From positions 1 to 5,813 of the forward strand of contig JAFTMP010000111.1 of NCBI GenBank assembly GCA_017452335.1: a DNA stretch of 5,813 bases, given 5' to 3'. Below the pieces are notes generated by a model, which was not told where the DNA came from, did no database searches, and was given only the letters and a program-made list of their open reading frames with translations. A program made the position numbers and the translations under genes. Every line of letters starts with the position of its first letter. The first letter of the stretch is position 1. Of this stretch, positions 1 through 5,676 are shown one piece after another. The DNA is from Clostridia bacterium (GTDB lineage: Bacteria > Bacillota > Clostridia > Oscillospirales > CAG-272).

Positions 1-1
1 C

Positions 2-160
2 AGTAAACTCCTTGAAGCTATTTGGGACATGGCAGGCGATTTTGTCAACGACAACACGCTGACTGTCTACATCAAGCGCCTGAGAGAAAAGGTAGAGGAC
101 GACCCCAAAGATCCGCAGATCATCAAGACCGTTCGAGGAATAGGATACAAGGTAGACTAA
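2..160 (+). CDS. OmpR-family response regulator, C-terminal part (partial at the left edge)
   Basis: Only the last 52 codons are present; the gene runs off the left edge. The visible part is the second half of a winged-helix DNA-binding domain of the OmpR/PhoB family. It has the recognition-helix signature NTLTVYIKRLREKVEDDP followed by the wing motif IIKTVRGIGYKV near the C-terminus, typical for this family. The N-terminal receiver domain with its phosphoacceptor Asp is outside the window. The TAA stop (158-160) is one base before the ATG of the sensor kinase, so the two are co-transcribed and almost certainly form a cognate pair. By inference it is a transcription activator acting on the phased repeats upstream of the ABC transporter (1201-1237). 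The family is certain; target and signal are inferred. Confidence 0.95.
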   Translation, partial: SKLLEAIWDMAGDFVNDNTLTVYIKRLREKVEDDPKDPQIIKTVRGIGYKVD

Positions 161-161
161 C

Positions 162-1163
162 ATGAAATTTTTAAAAAATCCCGAGATAAAAAGAGCCCTT
201 CTCTGCTTTCTCATCATCAGCGCCCTCTTCATCACCCTTGCCTTTCTTCTTGACCTGCGCTTTGGCGTGCTTGCCCTTGTGTTCAGCCTGCTCTTTTGCG
301 CCCTCTATCTTTTTTTCACTGCAAGACGCTATAAACGCATCGAAGAGCTGTCTTTGACCCTTGATCGCATTTTACACGGCGAGGACCGCTTAAGCTTTGA
401 CCGCGCCGCCGAGGGGGAGCTTGGCATTCTTGAAAGCCAGCTCTATAAGACCACGGTGCGCCTGCGAGAACAACAGCGTCTTTTAAAAGAGGACAAGATC
501 TATTTAGCCAACGCCATTGCCGATATTTCCCATCAGATCCGCACGCCGCTGACCTCCATCAATTTGCTGTTGGCTCTTTTGGAAGATAAACGGCTCTCGC
601 CCGATCAGAGAAGCAGACTTCTTGCTGAATTAAACGGTCTGCTTTCCCGCATCGAGTGGCTGATCACCGCTCTTTTGAAGATGTCAAAGCTGGATGCAGG
701 CACCGCCCTTTTCAAGCCCGAAGAGATTCCCTTAAAAGATCTCATCGACAGCGCCATCAGCCCTCTTTTGATTCCTATAGAATTAAAGGAGCAGACCCTA
801 ACGATTAGGGCGCAGGGACAGATCTTCTGCGATCCCGCCTTGACGGGCGAAGCCCTTTCAAACGTGGTAAAAAACTGTATGGAGCATACCCCCGCAGGTG
901 GACACCTTGAGATCACCGCGCAAGAAACGCCCCTTTTTTCGCAAATTACGGTAAGCGACAGCGGATGCGGTATTGCAAAAGAGGATCTGCCCCATATTTT
1001 TGAGCGCTTCTATAAAGGTAAAAACTCGGATGACAAAAGCTTTGGCATCGGTCTTGCTCTGGCAAAGTCCATTTTGCAGGAGCAAAACGGCACCATCAAG
1101 GCAGAAAACAAAAAGGCGGGCGGAGCGCTCTTTACCCTGCGCATCTACAAGGGCGTGATTTGA
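162..1163 (+). CDS. Sensor histidine kinase with minimal extracellular loop (intramembrane-sensing type)
   Basis: This 333-residue membrane sensor kinase autophosphorylates on His and passes the phosphate to the regulator encoded just upstream. Two hydrophobic segments (about residues 11-30 and 34-52) are separated by only a few residues (DLRF), so there is practically no extracellular sensor domain. A short HAMP-like linker and coiled coil follow (about 55-115). The HisKA motif DISHQIRTPLTSI has the phosphoacceptor at about H124. The catalytic ATPase domain shows the N box NVVKNCMEHT (234-243), G1 DSGCGI (266-271), F box FERFYKG (280-286) and G2 GIGLAL (295-300), so all catalytic motifs are present. 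The ATG at 162 is preceded by a modest AAGGT at 149-153. Kinases with this topology in Bacillota often rely on a partner ABC transporter for sensing (BceS-type). The adjacent transporter fits that, but direct sensing is not excluded. It lacks the longer extracellular loop of VanS, so it is not called vanS despite the downstream VanY. Confidence 0.95.
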   Translation: MKFLKNPEIKRALLCFLIISALFITLAFLLDLRFGVLALVFSLLFCALYLFFTARRYKRIEELSLTLDRILHGEDRLSFDRAAEGELGILESQLYKTTVRLREQQRLLKEDKIYLANAIADISHQIRTPLTSINLLLALLEDKRLSPDQRSRLLAELNGLLSRIEWLITALLKMSKLDAGTALFKPEEIPLKDLIDSAISPLLIPIELKEQTLTIRAQGQIFCDPALTGEALSNVVKNCMEHTPAGGHLEITAQETPLFSQITVSDSGCGIAKEDLPHIFERFYKGKNSDDKSFGIGLALAKSILQEQNGTIKAENKKAGGALFTLRIYKGVI

Positions 1164-1200
1164 AACGCTTCTCTTAAAAAAGTCCTCAAAAAGCCCCAAA

Positions 1201-1238
1201 GTGACAAAACTGTCATTTTGAAGTCACCCCAAAGTCAC
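1201..1238 (+). promoter_or_regulatory. Candidate response-regulator operator: four GTCA-like half-sites with 11-bp period
   Basis: GTGA at 1201 and GTCA at 1212, 1223 and 1234 lie exactly 11 bp apart, one helical turn. The last two share AAGTCAC (1221-1227 and 1232-1238). The outermost pair sits in a near-identical 12-mer, CCCCAAAGTGAC (1194-1205) and CCCCAAAGTCAC (1227-1238), 33 bp apart, or three turns. A perfect inverted pair TGACA/TGTCA with a 4-base spacer (1202-1206, 1211-1215) is embedded. OmpR-family regulators usually bind tandem direct repeats with 10-11 bp spacing upstream of or over a poor -35. That matches here: the -10 at 1249 has no good -35, and the last half-site ends 11 bp before it. 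Binding by the upstream regulator is inference. Confidence 0.7.
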
Positions 1239-1245
1239 TCCCCGA

Positions 1246-1254
1246 TGCTATACT
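1246..1254 (+). promoter_or_regulatory. Extended -10 promoter for the ABC transporter operon
   Basis: TGCTATACT matches the extended -10 form TGnTATAAT, with the hexamer TATACT at 1249-1254. At the usual 17-bp distance the -35 position (1226-1231) reads ACCCCA, which is far from TTGACA, so the promoter should depend on an activator. The 11-bp-phased half-sites immediately upstream supply a candidate site. Transcription would start near 1261, leaving a leader of about 30 bases before the ATG at 1293. GTGAC recurs just downstream of the -10 (1255-1259). Confidence 0.65.
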
Positions 1255-1280
1255 GTGACCGTAAAGAAAAAACACTTCAA

Positions 1281-1289
1281 GGAGGAAGG
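1281..1289 (+). promoter_or_regulatory. Strong ribosome binding site that fixes the ABC ATPase start
   Basis: GGAGGAAGG at 1281-1289 is a near-perfect Shine-Dalgarno sequence shortly upstream of ATG 1293. The reading frame is open further upstream to 1218, but that stretch would run through the promoter and operator and gives no family-like protein. The ATG at 1293 is therefore the start. Confidence 0.9.
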
Positions 1290-1292
1290 AAC

Positions 1293-1985
1293 ATGGAAAT
1301 TTTAAGAGTGGAAAATTTGCGCAAGACCTACGGAACGGGCGCAAACAAGGTGCACGCCTTGGACGGTGTTTCCTTTTCGGTAAACAAAGGGGAGTTCGTT
1401 GCCATCATCGGTCCCTCGGGCTCGGGCAAATCCACCCTTCTTCATATTTTGGGAGGCGTGGATAGACCCACCTCGGGCAAGGTCTTTATGGACGGATGCG
1501 ATGTTTATGCACAGAGCGAAGAGAAGCTTGCCGTCTTTCGACGCCGCCAGGTGGGGTTAATTTATCAGTTTTACAACCTTATACCCGTTTTGAACGTCAG
1601 TGAAAACATCACCCTGCCCGTCTTAATGGATGGCAGAAAGGTCAATGGAGATCGTTTGAAGGAGCTGATCGCCACCCTTGGACTAAAGGGCAGAGAACAC
1701 CACCTGCCCAATCAGCTCTCGGGCGGGCAGCAGCAAAGAGTGTCCATTGGCAGAGCGCTGATGAACGCCCCCGCCGTGGTGCTTGCCGACGAGCCCACAG
1801 GCAATTTGGACTCCAAAAACAGCCAAGAGATCTTGGAGCTTTTAAAGACCTCCAACAAGAAATATGGTCAGACGCTGATCGTCATCACCCACGATGAGAG
1901 CATCGCCCTGCAGGCAGACAGGATCATTTCCATTGAAGATGGAAGGATCACCCGTGACACCGGGGGCAAAGAGGGGGTGACGTGA
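1293..1985 (+). CDS. ABC transporter ATP-binding protein (MacB/LolD/BceA-type)
   Basis: This 230-residue cytoplasmic ATPase energises the FtsX-type permease that follows. All nucleotide-binding motifs are intact: Walker A GPSGSGKST (40-48), Q-loop Gln in IYQFYNLIP (about 92), signature LSGGQ (142-146), Walker B VVLADE (162-167), D-loop NLDS after PTG (about 171-174), and the switch His in VITHD (H200). The PTGNLDS sequence and overall length are typical of the MacB/LolD/BceA family (type VII mechanotransmission exporters) rather than importers. The start is ATG 1293, set by a strong GGAGGAAGG. The stop TGA (1983-1985) overlaps the ATG of the permease as TGATG, indicating translational coupling. 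The gene lies behind a candidate regulated promoter and downstream of a two-component pair, as in antimicrobial-peptide detoxification or envelope-stress modules. The substrate cannot be told from sequence. Confidence 0.95.
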   Translation: MEILRVENLRKTYGTGANKVHALDGVSFSVNKGEFVAIIGPSGSGKSTLLHILGGVDRPTSGKVFMDGCDVYAQSEEKLAVFRRRQVGLIYQFYNLIPVLNVSENITLPVLMDGRKVNGDRLKELIATLGLKGREHHLPNQLSGGQQQRVSIGRALMNAPAVVLADEPTGNLDSKNSQEILELLKTSNKKYGQTLIVITHDESIALQADRIISIEDGRITRDTGGKEGVT

Positions 1986-2628
1986 TGAACGTTTTTTTGA
2001 AGATCACCCTAAAGCAGCTTTTTAAAAACAAGGTACGCACCGCCGTGACGGTGGTGGGTATCATGCTCTCAACTGCTCTCATCTGTGCCGTTGCCGCCTC
2101 CGTTTCCAGCGCCACCGATTTTGCACGGCGCAGTACCGTCTACGTGGACGGCGACTGGCACGGAAGGGCGCAGGAAGTAAGCGTGCAAACATTTGAAAAG
2201 GTTTCAAAGGACAGCCGCGTAAAAAAGGCAGTGTTTGCAAAAACGGTGGGCGTTGCCCTCACAGACGAAGAAAGCGGACAAACGGCACTTCAAGTGACCG
2301 CTCTGGGGACCGATGCGGAAGCACTGCTGTCCCTTCATTTGACAACCGGCAGATTTCCCGAAAAGGAAAATGAGCTGATCCTTTCGACAGCCTACATTGA
2401 ACGAAACGGCTTGTCCATCAAGCCGGGCGACGCGTTAGAATTGACTCTGCAGACCCCCGAGGGCGAAGATCTTCACCGTAGCTACACCGTGGTCGGCATT
2501 GCAGAGCAATGGGGCTTTGCGGGGCTTTTACCCGACGGCGCGGGCGCCTTTACCCGCGCGGAAGCACCCGAAGGACAGATCACCCTCTTTTTTAAGTTGA
2601 AAAATCCCGAAAAGATCTACGACTTTAT

Positions 2629-2645
2629 GGAGGAATACGGCTTTG
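2629..2645 (+). promoter_or_regulatory. Internal Shine-Dalgarno-like site and TTG codon at the permease frameshift
   Basis: GGAGGA (2629-2634) lies 8 bases before TTG (2643-2645), and this TTG is in the frame of the C-terminal permease part. That geometry is good for translation initiation, so the second part could be made as a separate chain or by re-initiation. GGAGGA also encodes part of MEEYG in the first frame, so it may be a coincidence of coding sequence. Direct sequence observation; function is inference. Confidence 0.35.
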
Positions 2646-4589
2646 AGGGGGGCAACAAACGACGACGTGCTGATGTTCTCGGGCGTGTCTGCCATCGGCT
2701 CGGTGACCTCCGTGCTCTACGGTCTTGCCGCCATCATCTTAACGCTGACCGTTTTTGGCTCGGTGTCGCTGATCTACAACGCCTTTGCCATTTCGGTTTC
2801 CGAGCGCACACGACAGTTTGGTCTGCTTTCCTCGGTGGGTGCCACCGCAAAGCAACTGCGCGCCACCGTCCTTTACGAAGCTCTTGCCGTCAGCGCCGTG
2901 GGCATTCCCGCAGGACTGCTCCTTGGCATATCGGGCATCGGCATCACCTTCTTTTTCATTGGGGAAAAGATCTCTTCCCTCACAGGCTTGGACATTCCCA
3001 TGCGTCTGGTGCTCTCCCCCGGTGCCCTGTCCCTCAGCCTGCTTTTATCGCTTCTCACCGTGCTTATTTCGGCGTTTATCCCCTCCCTGCGGGCTTCCCG
3101 CGTGTCTGCCGTGGAGGCGATCAGACAAAACACCGACATCAAGAGCAAAAAGACCCGCACCTCAAAGATCACCTACGCCCTCTTCGGGCTTCCGGGTGTG
3201 CTTGCAAGCAAGCATTTTAAAAGAAACCGCAAGAAGTACCGAACCACCGTACTTAGCCTCTTTATGAGCGTGATGCTCTTCGTTTCCTCCGCCTCCTTCA
3301 CAAGCTATCTGACTGTCTCCGTGGAAAAAAGCTTTGAAGGAGTGGGCTACGATCTGCTCTACAGCGAATTTAAAGAGGGCGCGGGCGGCTTCTCGGCAGA
3401 AAAGCTGCTTGGAAGCATCAAAAGCATCACGGGGGTCACCAAGGCTACCTATCTGCAACGGCACTATCTGGGCTGTACCATTGACAACAGCATTTTAACC
3501 GACGAATATCTGCAGAGCGGAACGGGCTTTCTTTACGTGGAAGGGCTTGAGGAGAGCAAATCTCATCAATACGTGATCGTCTTTTTCTTGGAGGATGCCG
3601 CTTATAAGCAGTTGCTTCGGGATAACAGTCTTGATGAAAAAAAGTTTATGAACGCAGACCGTCCCCTTGCCATTGCCTTTGACCGCACCACCGCCTTTAA
3701 CGTGGAAACCGAGCGGTTAGAGGACACCGATATGTTAAAGTCCGACTCCTGCACCGTGAGCAGTGAATATATCAAAAGCTTTGACGACTACTATTTTGAC
3801 AGCGAATTTACCGACGAAAACGGGCAGAGGATGTGCCGCTTTGTCAGCTACAAATACGACTACGAGGGAGAGGGCAACACCGATCTGATCCTGCCAAGGG
3901 AGGAAGCCTACGTTAAATGCGATCTGACGGTGGGCGCGACCTTAAAAAAGCGCCCCTACTTTAACGAGGTAGACAACAACCTGTCGCTGGTCTATCCCAT
4001 CAGCCTTGCCTCTTTGGTCCTGCCCGAGGAGCAAGCGACGGCGACCCTCACCTTCCCCATCTGCACAAACAACCACCGCGAAACGGACAACGAGCTTTCA
4101 AGGTTCTTAACGGAAAACGGGCTTGCATCGGGAGATCTCTTTAATCTTGCCGAAAACGTGGAGCAAAACCGCAACATTGTCACCGTCATCAAGGTCTTTT
4201 CCTATGGCTTCATCGTGCTCATTTCCCTCATCGCCGCGGCAAACGTCTTTAACACCATTTCCACGGGCATCCATCTGCGCAGAAGAGAGTTTGCCATGCT
4301 CAAATCGGTGGGTATGAGCAAAAAGGGCTTTTATCGGATGATGAACTATGAATGCCTGCTTTACGGCAGTAAGGCGTTGCTGCTTGGTCTGCCCGCTTCG
4401 GCAGGGGTCACGTGGATCATCTACAAGGTGATCTCTGACGGTATGGACATTGACTTCGTCCTGCCCATAAAAGCCATGGCGATCGCCACCCTCTCGGTCT
4501 TTGCCGTGGTCTTTATTACCATGCTTTACGCCATGGGCAAGATTGCAAAGGACAATCCCATCGACGCACTCAAAAACGAAAATTTGTAA
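2643..4589 (+). CDS. C-terminal part of the FtsX-family permease, separate reading frame
   Basis: This open frame of 648 codons carries everything after the frameshift: TM2-TM4 of the first FtsX module and the whole second module (TM5, large extracellular region, TM6-TM8). True homology probably begins around NDDVLMFSGVS (from about 2658), a stretch usually found just before TM2 in these permeases. The first residues, MRGAT, are read from a TTG in and next to the G run and may not be a natural start, although an SD-like GGAGGA lies 8 bases upstream. If translated alone it would make a seven-helix protein lacking TM1 and most of the first extracellular domain. It is listed because a gene caller will report it; the preferred view is one broken gene, 1985-4589. 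Confidence 0.7.
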   Translation: MRGATNDDVLMFSGVSAIGSVTSVLYGLAAIILTLTVFGSVSLIYNAFAISVSERTRQFGLLSSVGATAKQLRATVLYEALAVSAVGIPAGLLLGISGIGITFFFIGEKISSLTGLDIPMRLVLSPGALSLSLLLSLLTVLISAFIPSLRASRVSAVEAIRQNTDIKSKKTRTSKITYALFGLPGVLASKHFKRNRKKYRTTVLSLFMSVMLFVSSASFTSYLTVSVEKSFEGVGYDLLYSEFKEGAGGFSAEKLLGSIKSITGVTKATYLQRHYLGCTIDNSILTDEYLQSGTGFLYVEGLEESKSHQYVIVFFLEDAAYKQLLRDNSLDEKKFMNADRPLAIAFDRTTAFNVETERLEDTDMLKSDSCTVSSEYIKSFDDYYFDSEFTDENGQRMCRFVSYKYDYEGEGNTDLILPREEAYVKCDLTVGATLKKRPYFNEVDNNLSLVYPISLASLVLPEEQATATLTFPICTNNHRETDNELSRFLTENGLASGDLFNLAENVEQNRNIVTVIKVFSYGFIVLISLIAAANVFNTISTGIHLRRREFAMLKSVGMSKKGFYRMMNYECLLYGSKALLLGLPASAGVTWIIYKVISDGMDIDFVLPIKAMAIATLSVFAVVFITMLYAMGKIAKDNPIDALKNENL

Positions 4590-4603
4590 ACAAAACTCCC
4601 CCC

Positions 4604-4633
4604 CTCTTCCCCCGAGTCCGCTCGGGGGAAGAG
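4604..4633 (+). other. Perfect 13-bp hairpin between permease and vanY-like gene, without a U tract
   Basis: The arms CTCTTCCCCCGAG (4604-4616) and CTCGGGGGAAGAG (4621-4633) are perfectly complementary around the loop TCCG, giving a very stable GC-rich stem. The plus-strand sequence after it (CGCACCGCAAAAAAGG) has no T run, so it is not a canonical intrinsic terminator in the direction of the operon. On the minus strand the stem is followed by a G run and only TTTT. It lies 14 bases after the permease stop and 12 bases before the ribosome site of the next gene. Plausible roles are partial attenuation or a transcript-stabilising or processing element that sets different levels of transporter and carboxypeptidase. 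Confidence 0.75.
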
Positions 4634-4658
4634 CGCACCGCAAAAAAGGAATTATCAA

Positions 4659-5540
4659 ATGAACCGTCCAAAAATCATCTCAAAAAAATTAGCAATCACC
4701 GCACTGCTCCTTTCTCTTACCGCCCTTGCCCTCACGGCAGGGCTGCTGCTTTTATCTGCCAATCGCCATCATCTCTTCCTTCTTGCCGAAAAAGCAGGCT
4801 TTCTTCGGGGAGAAGTGAAGATCACAGAAAAGCAAACCGAAACGCTGACCGAAAAAACCATGGAAGAGCTCAAAGGGGATATACGCATCACCTTTGACCA
4901 AAGCATGATGCTGGTGAACACCGACTATATGCTTGAGGAAGACTTTGTGCCCGCTATTTCCGAATACAAGGACAGCGGCGTGCTGATGAATAACTGCATG
5001 AAGGATGCGTATGCCTCTCTTTCCGCCGCAGTAAGTGAGGAAACCGGGGTGAAGCTCTATGTTTCAAGCCACTTCCGCACCGCCGAAAAACAGGCGGCGC
5101 TTTATCGTGAAGACCCCGAAACGGCAACCATCCCCGGGGCAAGTGAGCATCAGACGGGGCTGTGCGTGGATGTATACGTGGCGTATTATGCGGGCGATGG
5201 CTTCATCAAGTCTCCTGCGGGCAGGTTTGTAAACCGCCACTGCCACGAGTACGGCTTTATCATCCGTTACCCTGTCTATGGGGAAGAAAGCACGGGCATC
5301 CGCTACGAGCCCTGGCACATCCGCTACGTGGGTCACCCCCACGCCGAGATCATTATGGGCAATCATTTGACGCTTGAAGAGTATATTTTCTCCCTTGAGC
5401 GTGACGTTTGGTATCAATCAAATGGATATCTCATCTGCAAAACCGACGCAGACGATGCCCTGCCCCTGCCCGCAGAGTTTCAAAGCGCCGTGATCTCCGC
5501 TGACAACAACGGGCACTATATCATCACCGTTCGGCTTTGA
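4659..5540 (+). CDS. VanY-type D-alanyl-D-alanine carboxypeptidase (peptidase M15B), membrane-anchored
   Basis: This 293-residue protein is predicted to remove the terminal D-Ala from peptidoglycan stem peptides outside the membrane. An N-terminal hydrophobic segment (about 11-33) after basic residues acts as an uncleaved anchor. The M15/VanY domain spans about 85-240. SSHFRTAEKQ (136-145) holds the substrate-site Arg R140, where the family usually has S-x-Y-R-S. SEHQTGLCVDV holds the zinc ligands H164 and D171. EPWHIRYVGHPHA holds the catalytic E217 and the third zinc ligand H220. All key residues are present. A tail of about 50 residues (about 243-293, beyond EEYIFSLE) extends past the catalytic domain. 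The start is ATG 4659 with AAGGA at 4646-4650. The family function is well supported. It is not called vanY because the usual VanHAX genes are absent from the window and this family also has housekeeping members. Position behind the transporter suggests shared control, unless the hairpin at 4604-4633 separates the two. Confidence 0.92.
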   Translation: MNRPKIISKKLAITALLLSLTALALTAGLLLLSANRHHLFLLAEKAGFLRGEVKITEKQTETLTEKTMEELKGDIRITFDQSMMLVNTDYMLEEDFVPAISEYKDSGVLMNNCMKDAYASLSAAVSEETGVKLYVSSHFRTAEKQAALYREDPETATIPGASEHQTGLCVDVYVAYYAGDGFIKSPAGRFVNRHCHEYGFIIRYPVYGEESTGIRYEPWHIRYVGHPHAEIIMGNHLTLEEYIFSLERDVWYQSNGYLICKTDADDALPLPAEFQSAVISADNNGHYIITVRL

Positions 5541-5626
5541 TTTTCCCACTAATATTTTATAAATTTCAATTATATATTCCAGTTAGTAGTTGATATCTTC
5601 TCCTCTTCGTCATCTTGCACAAAAGT

Positions 5627-5632
5627 AAGGAG
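5627..5632 (+). promoter_or_regulatory. Ribosome binding site of the interrupted reading frame
   Basis: AAGGAG sits 10 bases before ATG 5643, a good Shine-Dalgarno match in otherwise AT-rich non-coding sequence. It is the main reason to believe a real gene started here. Confidence 0.5.
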
Positions 5633-5642
5633 CGATATTAGT

Positions 5643-5675
5643 ATGAGAGAACAAAAACAAAAAGCGCTTTTTACA
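5643..5675 (+). pseudogene. Start of an unknown gene, interrupted by a group II intron in antisense
   Basis: ATG 5643 with AAGGAG upstream opens a frame reading MREQKQKALFT before it enters the intron 3' end, where it reads I-E and stops at TAG 5682-5684. The lysine- and glutamine-rich start followed by hydrophobic residues could be the beginning of a membrane or exported protein, but eleven codons are too few to name a family. The rest of the gene, if real, should resume beyond the right edge after the full intron. Because the intron lies on the opposite strand, it cannot splice out of this gene's own transcript, so the gene would be inactivated. Confidence 0.4.
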
Positions 5676-5676
5676 A

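Larger units (their letters stand above)
1985..4589 (+). pseudogene. Frameshifted two-module FtsX-family ABC permease (single +1 shift at 2647-2652)
   Basis: This would be a membrane exporter subunit of about 867 residues if one base is skipped in the G run at 2647-2652. The first 222 residues are read from ATG 1985, which overlaps the ATPase stop. They contain TM1 (about 15-38) and a first extracellular domain (about 45-235) that continues past the break. From residue 223 the frame changes. TM2-TM4 (about 244-266, 301-326, 347-368) follow, with FtsX hallmarks SERTRQFGLLSSVGAT and ASRVSAVEAIRQ. TM5 (about 421-441), a large second extracellular region (about 445-734) and TM6-TM8 (about 735-757, 791-815, 828-850) with RRREFAMLKSVGMS and PIDALKNENL complete it. 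Both halves are otherwise clean, with no other stop or shift, so the damage is recent, artefactual or tolerated. Without the shift the first frame runs on to 3220 with non-family residues. The two-module, two-extracellular-domain plan differs from BceB, which has one large loop between TM7 and TM8. The fold is clear; the substrate is unknown. Confidence 0.85.
5541..5675. other. AT-rich intergenic stretch after vanY-like gene
   Basis: This segment is about 30% GC by direct count, clearly lower than the genes to the left. It holds no convincing terminator for the preceding operon. It contains the 8-bp inverted repeat ACTAATAT (5548-5555) / ATATTAGT (5635-5642), the ribosome site and start of a small reading frame, and the palindrome AAAAAGCGCTTTTT (5659-5672). 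AT-rich words such as TATATT near 5572-5578 could serve as a -10, but no matching -35 is convincing. Confidence 0.6.

Noticed and set aside
1218..1292. Longer ABC ATPase start at 1218 giving 25 extra residues.
   Set aside because: The extension runs through the promoter and operator repeats, has no ribosome site and no family-like sequence, whereas ATG 1293 has an excellent GGAGGAAGG.
1982..1984. GTG at 1982 as the permease start.
   Set aside because: ATG 1985 follows immediately, forms the common TGATG overlap with the ATPase stop, and is better spaced from the upstream GAGGGGGTGA.
2641..2646. CTTTGA near the permease frameshift resembles the slip site of release factor 2 (prfB) programmed +1 frameshifting.
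   Set aside because: In the translated frame the codons are GGC TTT GAG, so CTT TGA is not in frame, and no in-frame stop follows. The SD-like GGAGGA is also too far upstream for the prfB arrangement, which needs about 3 bases.
2665..3220. Continuation of the first permease frame to 3220 as a real protein tail.
   Set aside because: The residues after the G run are rich in Arg, His and Cys and look like out-of-frame translation, while the other frame gives clear FtsX transmembrane segments and motifs.
4604..4650. Intrinsic terminator after the permease.
   Set aside because: The stem is perfect, but the following plus-strand sequence lacks a T run and is instead A-rich, so the usual terminator call is not supported.
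4107..4658. Long minus-strand open frame opposite the permease end and the hairpin.
   Set aside because: It is antisense to well-supported FtsX coding sequence, its protein shows no family features, and it has no ribosome site; it is a shadow of codon usage.
162..5540. A classical vancomycin-resistance (VanRS-HAX) cluster.
   Set aside because: No VanH, VanA-type ligase or VanX is present, and the kinase lacks the VanS-type extracellular loop; only a VanY-like enzyme is shared.
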